Of a DNA stretch of 64,000 nucleotides, positions 55,187 through 63,275 are shown piece by piece; position 1 is the stretch's first letter, and the number at the start of each line of letters is the position of its first letter. The notes beneath the pieces were generated by a model. The model had not been told where the DNA came from, did not search any database, and saw only the letters and a program-made list of their open reading frames with translations. This DNA comes from Tianweitania populi (GTDB lineage: Bacteria; Pseudomonadota; Alphaproteobacteria; Rhizobiales; Rhizobiaceae): NCBI RefSeq assembly GCF_014652875.1, contig NZ_BMZQ01000002.1:434001-498000 (forward strand), read 5' to 3'. The translations under genes were made by a program, and so were the position numbers.

Positions 55187-55215
55187 ATCTTTGCAGCGGG
55201 AACCCTGTCTGTCAA
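55187..55215 (-). promoter_or_regulatory. Sigma-70-like promoter for the iron gene run
   Basis: On the minus strand TTGACA (55215-55210) and AAAGAT (55192-55187) are separated by 17 bases. The -35 box is perfect, the -10 is poor. The Irr box lies about 35 bases upstream of the -35 box, a position that suits an activator or a second regulatory effect rather than simple promoter occlusion. Confidence 0.55.
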
Positions 55216-55249
55216 CGGCCAGCGACAAAAAGTCCAATCGGATCAATAG

Positions 55250-55266
55250 TTTAGAACTGTTCTAAA
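55250..55266. promoter_or_regulatory. Irr-type iron control element (ICE)
   Basis: TTTAGAACTGTTCTAAA is a perfect 17-bp palindrome around a central T. It matches the Irr box/ICE seen in rhizobial iron and haem genes. Irr is a Fur-family protein active under low iron and degraded or released with haem. The nearest genes are the Cys-rich iron gene on the minus strand and a D,D-carboxypeptidase on the plus strand; the iron context makes the minus-strand run the likely target. Confidence 0.85.
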
Positions 55267-55433
55267 GTAGACAACGAAGAGAAGGTTTGTTGCCGCGGCC
55301 GCGCTTCAGCGCCATTCATCCTTTGGCAACAGCCGGTAACGCATTGTCTGCGCAAGCCTGGCATGGCACGAAGCGGAAAAATAGCCGCAGCCTTCCTTCC
55401 CAAAGCCTGGCGCATCCGCGCCGGAGGACCCCC

Positions 55434-56378
55434 TTGCCGCACTCAGCCACTCGCCGCTTCTTCCTGTCCGCCCTTGTGTTGCCGCTTGCTTTGGCGCTCG
55501 GCGCCTGCAGCACCACGGGCGGCGGCACCACATCCGCGATCACCCCGAACGCCGCAGCCGTGCCGCCGTTGCCATCCGAGCGCTATGCGGCGATCGTCGT
55601 GGATGCCACCAGCGGGCGCAAGCTTTACGGCTATGAAGACGGCAGCCAGCGTTTTCCGGCGTCCATGACCAAGATGATGACGCTCTATATGCTGTTCGAG
55701 CAGATGCAGAGCGGGCGCATCAACAAGACCACGATCATCCCCGTTTCCCCGTACGCCGCTGCGCGCCCGCCAACGAAGATCGGCTTCAAGCCCGGCGAAG
55801 GCATCGACGTGGACTCGGCCATCAAGGCGCTGGTGACACGCTCGGCCAACGATGTCGCCACCGCCATCGGCGAGTTCCTCGGCGGCGGCTCGGAACAGCA
55901 GTTCGCACTGATGATGACGGACAAAGCGCGTTCCATCGGCATGCGCGACACGCGCTTCCAGAACGCATCCGGCCTGCCCGATCCCTTGCAGGTAACGACG
56001 CCGAAGGACATGGCGACGCTGGCCATCATGCTGCGCCGCCAGTTCCCGCAATATTACAGCTATTTCTCGGTCACCGAATTCTCGTTCCGCGGCAAGACCG
56101 TTCGCGGGCACAACCGCCTCGTCGGCGGCGTCGAGGGCGTGGACGGCATCAAGACCGGCTATATCCGTGCGTCCGGCTACAATGTCGCGACATCGGTCAC
56201 ACGCGGCGGCCGCCGCCTGGTCGTAGTGGTGATGGGTGCCGACAGTTCCAAGCAGCGCGATGGACAGGTGGCTCAGCTGATCGACGCTTTCCTGCCGTCC
56301 CGCAACGGACCGTCCAGCTTGCCCGGCGCGCTTGCGGTGCTGGACCCCGGCGCCCTGCCCGGGGTCGTCGCGGAGTAG
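55434..56378 (+). CDS. D-alanyl-D-alanine carboxypeptidase lipoprotein
   Basis: A 314-residue low-molecular-weight penicillin-binding protein of the S11 family that trims peptidoglycan pentapeptides. SxxK is Ser77-Met-Thr-Lys80 (FPASMTKM), SxN is Ser137-Ala-Asn139 and KTG is 240-242 (GIKTGYI). The N-terminus has a positive MPHSATRRFF then a hydrophobic stretch ending in LALGAC, so Cys25 is a lipobox cysteine, unusual for DacA-type enzymes. The start is TTG with GGAGG six bases ahead; an ATG-led frame from 55287 lacks a binding site and spoils the signal. It may be divergently influenced by the Irr box. Confidence 0.88.
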   Translation: MPHSATRRFFLSALVLPLALALGACSTTGGGTTSAITPNAAAVPPLPSERYAAIVVDATSGRKLYGYEDGSQRFPASMTKMMTLYMLFEQMQSGRINKTTIIPVSPYAAARPPTKIGFKPGEGIDVDSAIKALVTRSANDVATAIGEFLGGGSEQQFALMMTDKARSIGMRDTRFQNASGLPDPLQVTTPKDMATLAIMLRRQFPQYYSYFSVTEFSFRGKTVRGHNRLVGGVEGVDGIKTGYIRASGYNVATSVTRGGRRLVVVVMGADSSKQRDGQVAQLIDAFLPSRNGPSSLPGALAVLDPGALPGVVAE

Positions 56379-56384
56379 CAATCG

Positions 56385-57002
56385 CTACTTGGCGTGGCCG
56401 CTCTGGTCGGCGGCGCCGTCTTCCATCGCTCCGTGGTCCATCCCGTCCATTGAACCATGATCCATTGAACCATGGTCCATGCTGCCATGATCCATGGCGC
56501 CGGCGGCCGGCGGCTTGCCGCCGGGCGTTCCGCCGATGGCTTCCACGGCATAATCGACCTCGACCGAGCCGGCCTTTTCGAAGGTCAGCGTGCCCTTGAA
56601 GCGCTCGCCCTGCTTGGCCGGCTGCTTGAGGCCGACAAACATCAGATGATAGTTGCCGGGCTCCAGCGTCACCGTTTCGCCTGCGGGAATTTCCACCCCG
56701 CCTTCCACCGGGCGCATGGTCATGACGCCGGTGCTGGAACTCACCGACATCTGGTGAATCTCGCCCTTCTCTGAAATGGCGGACGACACCGAAACGAGGC
56801 GATCGGCCGTGTCACCGGTGTTCTTGATCGAGAGATAGCCGGCCGCCACCTTGGCACCAGGAGGCGTTGCTCGCGACCAGGGATGGCCGATGTCGAGCGG
56901 ACCGGCCTTGTATTCGTGGGCGGAAGCGAAGGGGCTGGCGGCCAGAAGAAGGGCCAAGCCGAGGCCTGCCGCGCGCAGCGGCGAGGATGAAAAGAGATGC
57001 AT
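56385..57002 (-). CDS. Periplasmic copper chaperone PCu(A)C with His/Met-rich tail
   Basis: A 205-residue secreted protein. Signal peptide about 1-28, cleaved after ASAHEY-like start. The PCu(A)C (DUF461) beta-sandwich shows GHPWSRATPPGAKVAAGYLSI, EIHQMSVSSSTGVMTM and NYHLMFVGL, whose His and Met residues bind Cu(I) and deliver it to cytochrome oxidase CuA. From about residue 165 four or more copies of MDHGS make a His/Met-rich tail likely to bind extra copper. The tail is encoded by imperfect repeats. It converges with the carboxypeptidase gene. Confidence 0.92.
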   Translation of the reverse strand: MHLFSSSPLRAAGLGLALLLAASPFASAHEYKAGPLDIGHPWSRATPPGAKVAAGYLSIKNTGDTADRLVSVSSAISEKGEIHQMSVSSSTGVMTMRPVEGGVEIPAGETVTLEPGNYHLMFVGLKQPAKQGERFKGTLTFEKAGSVEVDYAVEAIGGTPGGKPPAAGAMDHGSMDHGSMDHGSMDGMDHGAMEDGAADQSGHAK

Positions 57003-57060
57003 GTTTGGGAATCCGATTTAAGCGCCGGTTGGCGATGATTGGTCTGAGAAGCGGTTTGTC

Positions 57061-57447
57061 TCAGGCCAGGATCGGAGGGCCACGGGGTTGATGCGCGTGC
57101 CCGGCACTCACCCGCAAACCGGGCGCTTTGGCGAAGCCATGGTCGAGTCTGGACGCGATCCTGACCGGAAGCGTCCAGCCCTGTTGCGGCGGTGGCGCCG
57201 AGGCAATGGGTGAGGACAAACAGCCGACGCCGCAGCAAGCTGGCACGGTGCCATGATCGGCAGTGCGGTTGTGATGCCCGCCTTCGCTCAAGCAAAGCAG
57301 ATTGCCGAAGATGTCCCGCTGCGGCCCGGACGCCATAGCACCGGCCGCAAAGGCGCCGAGCGTGAACTGCAGCAACACCGCGCATGACAGAACCAACGCC
57401 AGAACAAGCGCTGTGCCGTTTCGCCGTTTGCTGCTGCCTTCGATCAT
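57061..57447 (-). CDS. DUF2946-type secreted/membrane protein, His/Cys-rich
   Basis: About 128 residues. One hydrophobic signal or anchor segment (ALVLALVLSCAVLLQFTLGAF) is followed by a short region with SEGGHHNRTADHG and PACCGVGCLSSP, a His cluster and a CCxxxC motif that could bind metal, consistent with DUF2946 family proteins which often neighbour copper genes. The start is uncertain (57447 or 57471). It lies 58 bases upstream of the copper chaperone on the same strand, so the two may share a transcript and a copper-related role. Confidence 0.7.
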   Translation of the reverse strand: MIEGSSKRRNGTALVLALVLSCAVLLQFTLGAFAAGAMASGPQRDIFGNLLCLSEGGHHNRTADHGTVPACCGVGCLSSPIASAPPPQQGWTLPVRIASRLDHGFAKAPGLRVSAGHAHQPRGPPILA

Positions 57448-57519
57448 CAGCCTGATCTTAGCACGCGGCATGATGCGCTGACAGCCGCACCTGTCCTTGC
57501 GGCATTATGCGCCACGCGT

Positions 57520-58605
57520 TCAGCGCGCGCCGGTTGTTTCAGCGGAAAAGCGGTAGATCGAGCGGTGCCTATAGGCTTTGCCGGGATCAAGCCGAGCGCT
57601 CGGAAAGTCCGGCCGGTTCGGCGCGTCAGGCCATGCCTGCGGCTCCAGGCAAAGCGCATCGCCCTGGCGCGCGATCTGCCCGTATTTGCCGGCCCAGCTG
57701 CCATCCAGCATGTTGCCGGTATAGAACTGCAGCCCGGGCTGATCCGACAGAAGCTCCAGCACGCGGCCGCTATGCGGATCTTCCAGCCGTGCGATCAAGC
57801 GCGGTTCTTCGCTTGGCTGGTCTGACAAACAGAAGCAGTGGTCGATGCCATGCGCGATCAGCACCTGCTCGTCCACATGACGCAAATCGCGGCCGATCGG
57901 CTTCGACTGGCGGAAATCGAACGGCGTGCCGTCAACCGAGCAGGGTTCGCCATCGGGAATAAGGCCCGCCTTGACCGCCAGGTACCGCTCGGCGGGGATA
58001 TGAAGATGATGATCGAGCACGCTGTGCGGATGCTCGACGCCGCCGAGATTGAAATAGCCGTGATGGGTCATCCCGACCACGGTTGGACGATCCGTGGTGG
58101 CCTCGAACGTCATCGACAGCTCGGTTGGCGCCGGGAGGCGGTAGGTCACGGATGCCGTGAACGTGCCGGGAAAGCCTTGGTCGCCGTCCGGGCTGATCAG
58201 GCTGAGACGCACGAACGGCTCCGGGGCCGCACCCAACGCCTCGATCTTCCAAAGCTTGTGATCGAAACCTTCCTGCCCGCCGTGGAGCACATTCGCGCCT
58301 TCGTTGGCCAGGAGTTGCACCTCTTCCCCTTCAAGCTGGAAGCGAGCGCCTGCGATGCGGTTGGAGAAGCGGCCGATGGTTGCGCCAAAGAACTGGCGGT
58401 CGGCCATGTAGTCTTCGGGATCGTCATGGCCGAGCACGACATCGGCGCGTTCGCCCGCCGCATCCGGCACGAACAAGGCCTGGACCGCAGCACCCAGCGT
58501 GATGATGCGCACTTCCAATCCGCCCGGCCAGCTCAGCGAAACGCACTCGACCGTAAGGCCAGTGCTCAACGTGCCGAAAACAGACCGTTCCACATTTCCC
58601 GACAT
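57520..58605 (-). CDS. galM: Aldose 1-epimerase (galactose mutarotase)
   Basis: A 361-residue beta-sandwich enzyme that interconverts the alpha and beta anomers of aldoses. The catalytic residues are visible: His in NVLHGGQEGFDHKLW near residue 107, His in MTHHGYFNLGG near 180 and the Glu/Gln region GLQFYTGN near 315. The N-terminal portion EVRIITLGAAVQAL and GRFSNRIAGARF match the family. No sugar catabolic operon is next to it, so its substrate range is open. The ATG lies 232 bases from the divergent peroxiredoxin gene. Confidence 0.92.
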   Translation of the reverse strand: MSGNVERSVFGTLSTGLTVECVSLSWPGGLEVRIITLGAAVQALFVPDAAGERADVVLGHDDPEDYMADRQFFGATIGRFSNRIAGARFQLEGEEVQLLANEGANVLHGGQEGFDHKLWKIEALGAAPEPFVRLSLISPDGDQGFPGTFTASVTYRLPAPTELSMTFEATTDRPTVVGMTHHGYFNLGGVEHPHSVLDHHLHIPAERYLAVKAGLIPDGEPCSVDGTPFDFRQSKPIGRDLRHVDEQVLIAHGIDHCFCLSDQPSEEPRLIARLEDPHSGRVLELLSDQPGLQFYTGNMLDGSWAGKYGQIARQGDALCLEPQAWPDAPNRPDFPSARLDPGKAYRHRSIYRFSAETTGAR

Positions 58606-58837
58606 CGTCCACTCCAGCGATACCTACGCGCGTAGAGTTGCCGCGCCTCTTACCGGGAGGCAAGAGGACGAAACCTCGCATGGCGCAGTTGGAATGATTT
58701 TCTTCGAGCGCCCCTAAAAACAGGGAAGTTCTACCTAGCAGAGCCCTGTCACGCAGCATTCTGCCTCGCCCTTTCCGCTGCTCGCCCTATGATCAGGCGC
58801 TAACCTGTCCGCCACGCCAATTGCCAAGGAGAGCCCG

Positions 58838-59497
58838 ATGAGCCTTCGCATCAACGACACCGCCCCGGATTTCACTGCTGAAACCACGCAGGGCACGATC
58901 CACTTTCATGACTGGATCGGTGACGGCTGGGGCATCCTGTTCTCGCATCCGAAGAATTTCACGCCGGTCTGCACCACCGAACTCGGAACGATGGCCGGTC
59001 TTCAGGACAAGTTCGCCGAACGCAACGTCAAGATCATCGGCATTTCCGTGGATCCTGTCGAAAGCCACGGCAAATGGAAGGAAGACATCAAGACGGCCAC
59101 CGGCTTCTCGGTGGAATACCCGCTGATCGGCGACAAGAACCTCGAAGTCGCCAAGCTCTATGACATGCTGCCGTCGGATGCCGGCTCATCCTCGGAAGGC
59201 CGCACGCCCGCAGACAATGCGACGGTGCGCTCGGTTTACGTCATCGGCCCTGACAAGAAGATCAAGCTGATCCTGACCTACCCAATGACCACCGGCCGCA
59301 ACTTCGACGAGATTCTTCGCGCGTTGGATTCCATTCAGCTCACGGCCAAGCACAAGGTAGCGACGCCCGCCAACTGGAAGAATGGCGACGATGTCATCAT
59401 CACCGCCGCCGTTTCGGACGATGAAGCCAACGAAAAGTTCGGCGGTTTCGAGCGCGTGCTGCCTTACCTCAGAAAGACCAAGCAGCCCGCTGCTTAA
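58838..59497 (+). CDS. 1-Cys peroxiredoxin (Prx6 type)
   Basis: A 219-residue thiol peroxidase that reduces hydrogen peroxide and organic peroxides. The peroxidatic Cys45 lies in the motif SHPKNFTPVCTTELG; no resolving cysteine follows, and the long C-terminal extension after residue 165 is that of 1-Cys/Prx6 proteins. A single Cys requires an outside reductant such as glutathione. The ATG has AAGGAGAG upstream. It ends before a strong terminator. Confidence 0.94.
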   Translation: MSLRINDTAPDFTAETTQGTIHFHDWIGDGWGILFSHPKNFTPVCTTELGTMAGLQDKFAERNVKIIGISVDPVESHGKWKEDIKTATGFSVEYPLIGDKNLEVAKLYDMLPSDAGSSSEGRTPADNATVRSVYVIGPDKKIKLILTYPMTTGRNFDEILRALDSIQLTAKHKVATPANWKNGDDVIITAAVSDDEANEKFGGFERVLPYLRKTKQPAA

Positions 59498-59520
59498 ACA
59501 CGAACACGCCTCCCAAGGCC

Positions 59521-59552
59521 AAAAGCCGGATGCTCACGCGTCCGGCTTTTTT
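59521..59552. terminator. Intrinsic terminator after the peroxiredoxin gene
   Basis: AAAAGCCGGA (59521-59530) pairs with TCCGGCTTTT (59541-59550) followed by TT. The stem is ten base pairs over a ten-base loop and works for the convergent coaBC gene as well. Confidence 0.92.
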
Positions 59553-59574
59553 CATGCGGGAAGGCGGTACTGCC

Positions 59575-60816
59575 CTAAACGGTGAGGGTTTCCAGCCTGC
59601 GCGCGATCAGCTCGGCCAGACGCTCGGCGACTTGCGCTTTGTCCATCTCCGGCCATTCCTCGACGCCCGAGCGGCTGACGATCTTCACGCGGTTGCGCGC
59701 CCCGCCCATGACGCCGCCGGCATTGATGCCGCTTGCTACCGACACGTCGTTGGCGACAATGAAGTCGGCACCCTTGCGATCGAGCTTGGCGATAGCGTTC
59801 TGGCTGACGTCCTGCGTTTCGGCCGCAAAGCCGACCACCAGGAAAGGGCGGCGCGCATGCTTGCCGATGCCGGCCAAGATGTCCGGGTTTTCCACCATGG
59901 CCAGCGTCGGCGGCCCGCCGGCACCCTTCTTGATCTTCTGGTCGGATTCCGTGTCCGTCCGCCAGTCCGCCACAGCCGCCACCATCACCGCGGCATCCGC
60001 CGGCAGCAGCGCTTCCACCGCGCTTTGCATCTGCCGCGCCGTTTCGACATGCGTGGTGCGAACGCCGACAGGATCGGGGATGGTCACGGGCCCGGAAACA
60101 AGCTGCACGTGGGCGCCCAGCCGGGCCAGGGCCGCAGCGATCGCGTGACCCTGCTTGCCGGAGGAGCGATTCGCGATATAGCGCACCGGGTCGATCGGCT
60201 CATGCGTGGGGCCAGAGGTCACGATGATGCGTCGGCCGGTGAGCGGCTTCGGACCGCCGTCCAGCAGGTTTTCGACGGCAGCGGCGATCTCCAACGGCTC
60301 GGCCATGCGCCCCTCGCCTGCCTCGTTCTTTTCCGCCATCTCTCCCTTGTTGGGGCCGATGAAGTAGACGCCGTCGCCAGCCAGGGTCGCCCGGTTACGA
60401 CGGGTAGCGGGGTGGCTCCACATCGCCGGATTCATCGCCGGCGCCATCAGAACGGGCTTGGTTGTGGCCAGAAGCACGGCGGAAGCGAGATCATTGGCGT
60501 GGCCGTGGGCGAGCTTCGCCATCAAATCAGCCGTCGCCGGCACGACCGCGATCAGATCACAATCGCGCGCCAGCCGGATATGGCCGACATCCTGCTCATC
60601 CTGGCGGTCGAACAGGTCGGCGAAGACGTGATCGGCCGTCAGCGCACCGACTGCCAGCGGCGTCACGAAGTGCTGTGCTGCGGACGTCATCACCGCCCGC
60701 ACCGTCGCGCCGCGCTCGCGCAAACGGCGGATCAGGTCGAGCGCCTTGTAGGCGGCGATACCGCCACCAATGATCAGCAGGATGCGCTTGTTCTGGAGCC
60801 GCTGCCCGGTCGCCAT
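59575..60816 (-). CDS. coaBC: Phosphopantothenoylcysteine decarboxylase/synthetase
   Basis: A 413-residue bifunctional enzyme of coenzyme A synthesis. The N-terminal CoaC flavoprotein half (about 1-185) has GGGIAAYKALDLIRRL and the APAMNPAMW loop; the C-terminal CoaB half has TSGPTHEPIDPVRYIANRSSGKQG (shortened: RYIANRSSGKQG) and KIKKGAG. It joins cysteine to phosphopantothenate and decarboxylates the product. The ATG at 60816 has GAGGGTG upstream; an ATG at 60837 is possible. It converges with the peroxiredoxin gene. Confidence 0.94.
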   Translation of the reverse strand: MATGQRLQNKRILLIIGGGIAAYKALDLIRRLRERGATVRAVMTSAAQHFVTPLAVGALTADHVFADLFDRQDEQDVGHIRLARDCDLIAVVPATADLMAKLAHGHANDLASAVLLATTKPVLMAPAMNPAMWSHPATRRNRATLAGDGVYFIGPNKGEMAEKNEAGEGRMAEPLEIAAAVENLLDGGPKPLTGRRIIVTSGPTHEPIDPVRYIANRSSGKQGHAIAAALARLGAHVQLVSGPVTIPDPVGVRTTHVETARQMQSAVEALLPADAAVMVAAVADWRTDTESDQKIKKGAGGPPTLAMVENPDILAGIGKHARRPFLVVGFAAETQDVSQNAIAKLDRKGADFIVANDVSVASGINAGGVMGGARNRVKIVSRSGVEEWPEMDKAQVAERLAELIARRLETLTV

Positions 60817-60926
60817 CCGTGTCACCCTCGAAGCCATCCGATCCCGCCGCGATTGGCTGAGGGATCAGGAATAATCATGCTTCGAATGGCTTAGCGTCGA
60901 ATGCCGTCCGCTGGCAACTCCGCGCC

Positions 60927-61580
60927 TTACAGCTGGCGCAGCGATCCGCGTGCCGGGAAAGCGGCAAAGGCAGCGATCGCAAAGAACATGGGAATGCCCA
61001 GTTCCAGAACTTCTTCGGCCACCACCGACAGATAGGTCGGCTGCACATAGATGCCGATCACCTGCAGGTTGGACGAAAAGCCATCCAGCACCTTAGAGAA
61101 CACGGCGCAAAAAGCGCCCAACGCAACCGCGATCGCAATGGGGCTCAGTTGGCGCAGGCCTGCGAGGAAGAGCCGCAAATGCTTCTTCACCAGCACGACG
61201 GCGGTAATGCCGAGCAGAACGAATACGACGACGCCGAACAGTTTTTCGACGATTGGCACCTCCGGCGACACGTAGAGCGTGGTCTTGGTGATGCTGTAGG
61301 TGGTGAAATGGGCGTGGAAATCCATTTCGCGCAGGCACATTGCGAGCGGCACGACCACCAGCGGCCAATTGTCGGACAGTTCAGCCCAAGTCATCTCGCG
61401 CATCAAAAGCACGATCACGACGACATAACCGGCCGCCGAGAAGATTTGCACCGGCCCGCCTTCGCTGATGTAGAATTCGCGCATTTCCTGCGAGCGGAAC
61501 AGGAAGGGGATCACCAGCAGCAAAGCAAGCGTGATGATCGCGATCAGGATATGGGTGGTAAACGTCTTTGTTGAACGCAT
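60927..61580 (-). CDS. Six-helix inner-membrane protein, unknown function
   Basis: A 217-residue membrane protein with about six helices. The first (THILIAIITLALLLVIPFLF) follows a short basic N-terminus, and a conserved-looking REMDFHAHF segment (His/Asp/Glu) lies between the third and fourth helices, possibly a metal or substrate site. VVAEEVLELGIPM lies near the last helix. I do not recognise the family. It is 90 bases from coaBC on the same strand and follows the tRNA-Ser gene. Confidence 0.65.
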   Translation of the reverse strand: MRSTKTFTTHILIAIITLALLLVIPFLFRSQEMREFYISEGGPVQIFSAAGYVVVIVLLMREMTWAELSDNWPLVVVPLAMCLREMDFHAHFTTYSITKTTLYVSPEVPIVEKLFGVVVFVLLGITAVVLVKKHLRLFLAGLRQLSPIAIAVALGAFCAVFSKVLDGFSSNLQVIGIYVQPTYLSVVAEEVLELGIPMFFAIAAFAAFPARGSLRQL

Positions 61581-61710
61581 GATTTTCTTTCAAGACGAGC
61601 AAAGGAGCCTCGCCTCGATGGGCAGGCCAGACCGGTTATGTGTTCTTAGAAATTTGAAAAGGACTGCTTCAAAAAAGCCGTGCGTGCCAAACAGCACCTG
61701 CCAGAAATGC

Positions 61711-61800
61711 TGGCGGAGAGAGGGGGATTCGAACCCCCGATACGGTTTCCCGTATACACACTTTCCAGGCGTGCGCCTTCAACCACTCGGCCACCTCTCC
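61711..61800 (-). tRNA. tRNA-Ser (GGA anticodon)
   Basis: Read on the minus strand, GGAGAGG opens the acceptor stem and CTCTCC-G-CCA closes it, with CCA encoded. The GTGGCCGAGTGG D-loop, the anticodon loop CTGGAAA with GGA anticodon (reads UCC and UCU), the long variable arm TACGGG-AAA-CCGTA typical of class II tRNA-Ser, and GGTTCGAATCC in the T arm are all present. It is 90 nucleotides long. Confidence 0.96.
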
Positions 61801-62011
61801 ACGGTCTTCGAACGGTCGGCGCGAGGCGCAACATCCGAGGACGCGCGCTTCCTAGTCGATTAACCGGCGAATGCCAAGGGTGTTCGATGCGTTCTGTGCA
61901 GCCTTCTTGGCCGGGCGCCTGCAATGACAACTTGAAGCAGGCCGACATTGCGCGACGCGGCCGCCATGCTTATTTCTAGGCAACACCAGCAACCCACCAT
62001 CGGAGCTTTGT

Positions 62012-62344
62012 TTGCGCGCCGTCCGCTTCGTTTTTCGCCTGCTTTCGGCCTTGGCGCTCGCGCTGGCTGTGATCCTGGCGGTTGGCGATGCGGCGCGCAC
62101 CATCGCAGCCTCGGCGTTGCAGGTCACACCGCTCATGACGAGCTGGCTGCGAACGGCACCGGCAGGCGCAGAAGCGGCGGAAAGCTGGGTCAAGACGCAT
62201 CTCGGCGCGCCAGCCTGGGACTGGGCGTTCGTACCCGTGCTTGGCCTTCCCGGCTTTCTCGTCTTCGGCGTGGTCGCGCTTCTGTTTTACGCGCTCGGCC
62301 GCAAGCCAAAGCCGCGGCCGGGACGGATCGCAGGAACGGCCTGA
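62012..62344 (+). CDS. Small two- to three-helix membrane protein
   Basis: A 110-residue protein starting with TTG, preceded by CGGAG. The N-terminal helix (VFRLLSALALALAVILAVGD) is followed by a short periplasmic-like stretch (PLMTSWLRTAPAGAEAAESW) and a second hydrophobic region (WAFVPVLGLPGFLVFGVVALLFYALG), then a basic PKPRPG tail. Small proteins of this pattern are conserved in rhizobia without known function. It lies 90 bases upstream of msrA on the same strand. Confidence 0.7.
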   Translation: MRAVRFVFRLLSALALALAVILAVGDAARTIAASALQVTPLMTSWLRTAPAGAEAAESWVKTHLGAPAWDWAFVPVLGLPGFLVFGVVALLFYALGRKPKPRPGRIAGTA

Positions 62345-62434
62345 CGCGTTGTGCGCCTAAGGCTCAGATTGAAACAGACTTATCACCCATGACCCAGCCG
62401 CTCGCGGCTGCATCACCCGAGGAAAGGCATATCC

Positions 62435-63100
62435 ATGTTTTCCATAAGCGATCTCCTGAACAAAAAGACCACGATGCCGACGGCGGCCAATGCGCTGCCC
62501 GGCCGCGAACAGCCCATTCCCACCGCGCATGACCATTACGTCTCGCATATCCCGCTCAAGGGCGAGCTGCCAGAAGGGCTGGAAACCGTTTACTTTGGCA
62601 TGGGCTGCTTCTGGGGCGCCGAGCGCTTGTTCTGGCAAACGCCCGGCGTTTATCTGACCTCAGTCGGTTATGCCGGCGGCATCACGCCCAACCCGACCTA
62701 TCGCGAAACCTGCACCGGCTTGACCGGCCAGGCTGAGGTGGTGCGGGTGGTGTATGATCCCACCAAAATCACCTTCCCCGAACTGCTCAAGATCTTCTGG
62801 GAAAATCACGATCCGACGCAAGGCATGCGCCAGGGCAACGATGTCGGCACCACCTATCGCTCGGTGATCTATGCCACCACCGATGCGCAGCTTCAGGCCG
62901 CGATCGCCTCGCGTACCGCCTATCAGCAGGGCTTGGCCGCTTCGCGCTTCGGCGAGATCACCACGGAGATCGAGCCGGCGCCGGTGTTCTATTTCGCCGA
63001 AGAAGAGCACCAGCAATATCTCGCCAAGAACCCTGGCGGTTATTGCGCTTTGCGTGGCACAGGCGTCGAATGCGTCGGCATGGCGCAAGCTGCCGAATAG
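62435..63100 (+). CDS. msrA: Peptide methionine-S-sulfoxide reductase A
   Basis: A 221-residue repair enzyme that reduces the S-form of methionine sulfoxide in proteins. The catalytic motif is [12 protein letters not shown] with Cys58 (GCFWG), a typical start for MsrA, and the resolving cysteines lie in the C-terminal [35 protein letters not shown] is the substrate region (quoted in part). The ATG has GGAAAGG upstream. The window also contains a peroxiredoxin, so both sides of oxidative damage repair are represented. Confidence 0.95.
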   Translation: MFSISDLLNKKTTMPTAANALPGREQPIPTAHDHYVSHIPLKGELPEGLETVYFGMGCFWGAERLFWQTPGVYLTSVGYAGGITPNPTYRETCTGLTGQAEVVRVVYDPTKITFPELLKIFWENHDPTQGMRQGNDVGTTYRSVIYATTDAQLQAAIASRTAYQQGLAASRFGEITTEIEPAPVFYFAEEEHQQYLAKNPGGYCALRGTGVECVGMAQAAE

Positions 63101-63134
63101 AACCTTCTGCTCACCATCCCGGTAGAGCGGCAAA

Positions 63135-63165
63135 ATTGCACGTGAAATTCGCCCTTTCGCGTGCA
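63135..63165. repeat. 12-bp inverted repeat upstream of the BMP gene
   Basis: TTGCACGTGAAA (63135-63146) and TTTCGCGTGCAA (63154-63165) are inverted repeats with one G-T mismatch over a seven-base loop, 111 bases before the BMP start. The GCACG core resembles a LacI- or PurR-type operator, but a folded 3' structure of the msrA transcript is equally possible. Confidence 0.5.
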
Positions 63166-63275
63166 ACATTGGCCCCCAAGCGGGGCATGACCCTGTTATC
63201 TGCCGCGAGCCTCAGCGCTGTCTGGCGCAAGCTCGTGGCAGTCATCCAAGCAAAACCGACAGGGGTGCGGACACG

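Larger units (their letters stand above)
55050..55433. other. Divergent control region of the iron run and a D,D-carboxypeptidase
   Basis: This 384-base stretch contains no credible gene. It holds a sigma-70-like promoter for the minus strand (55187-55215), the Irr-box palindrome (55250-55266) and the GGAGG of the TTG-started carboxypeptidase at its right end. Confidence 0.55.

Noticed and set aside
61670-61710. Terminator for tRNA-Ser
   Set aside because: There is a T-run (in minus-strand sense) but no convincing stem before it.
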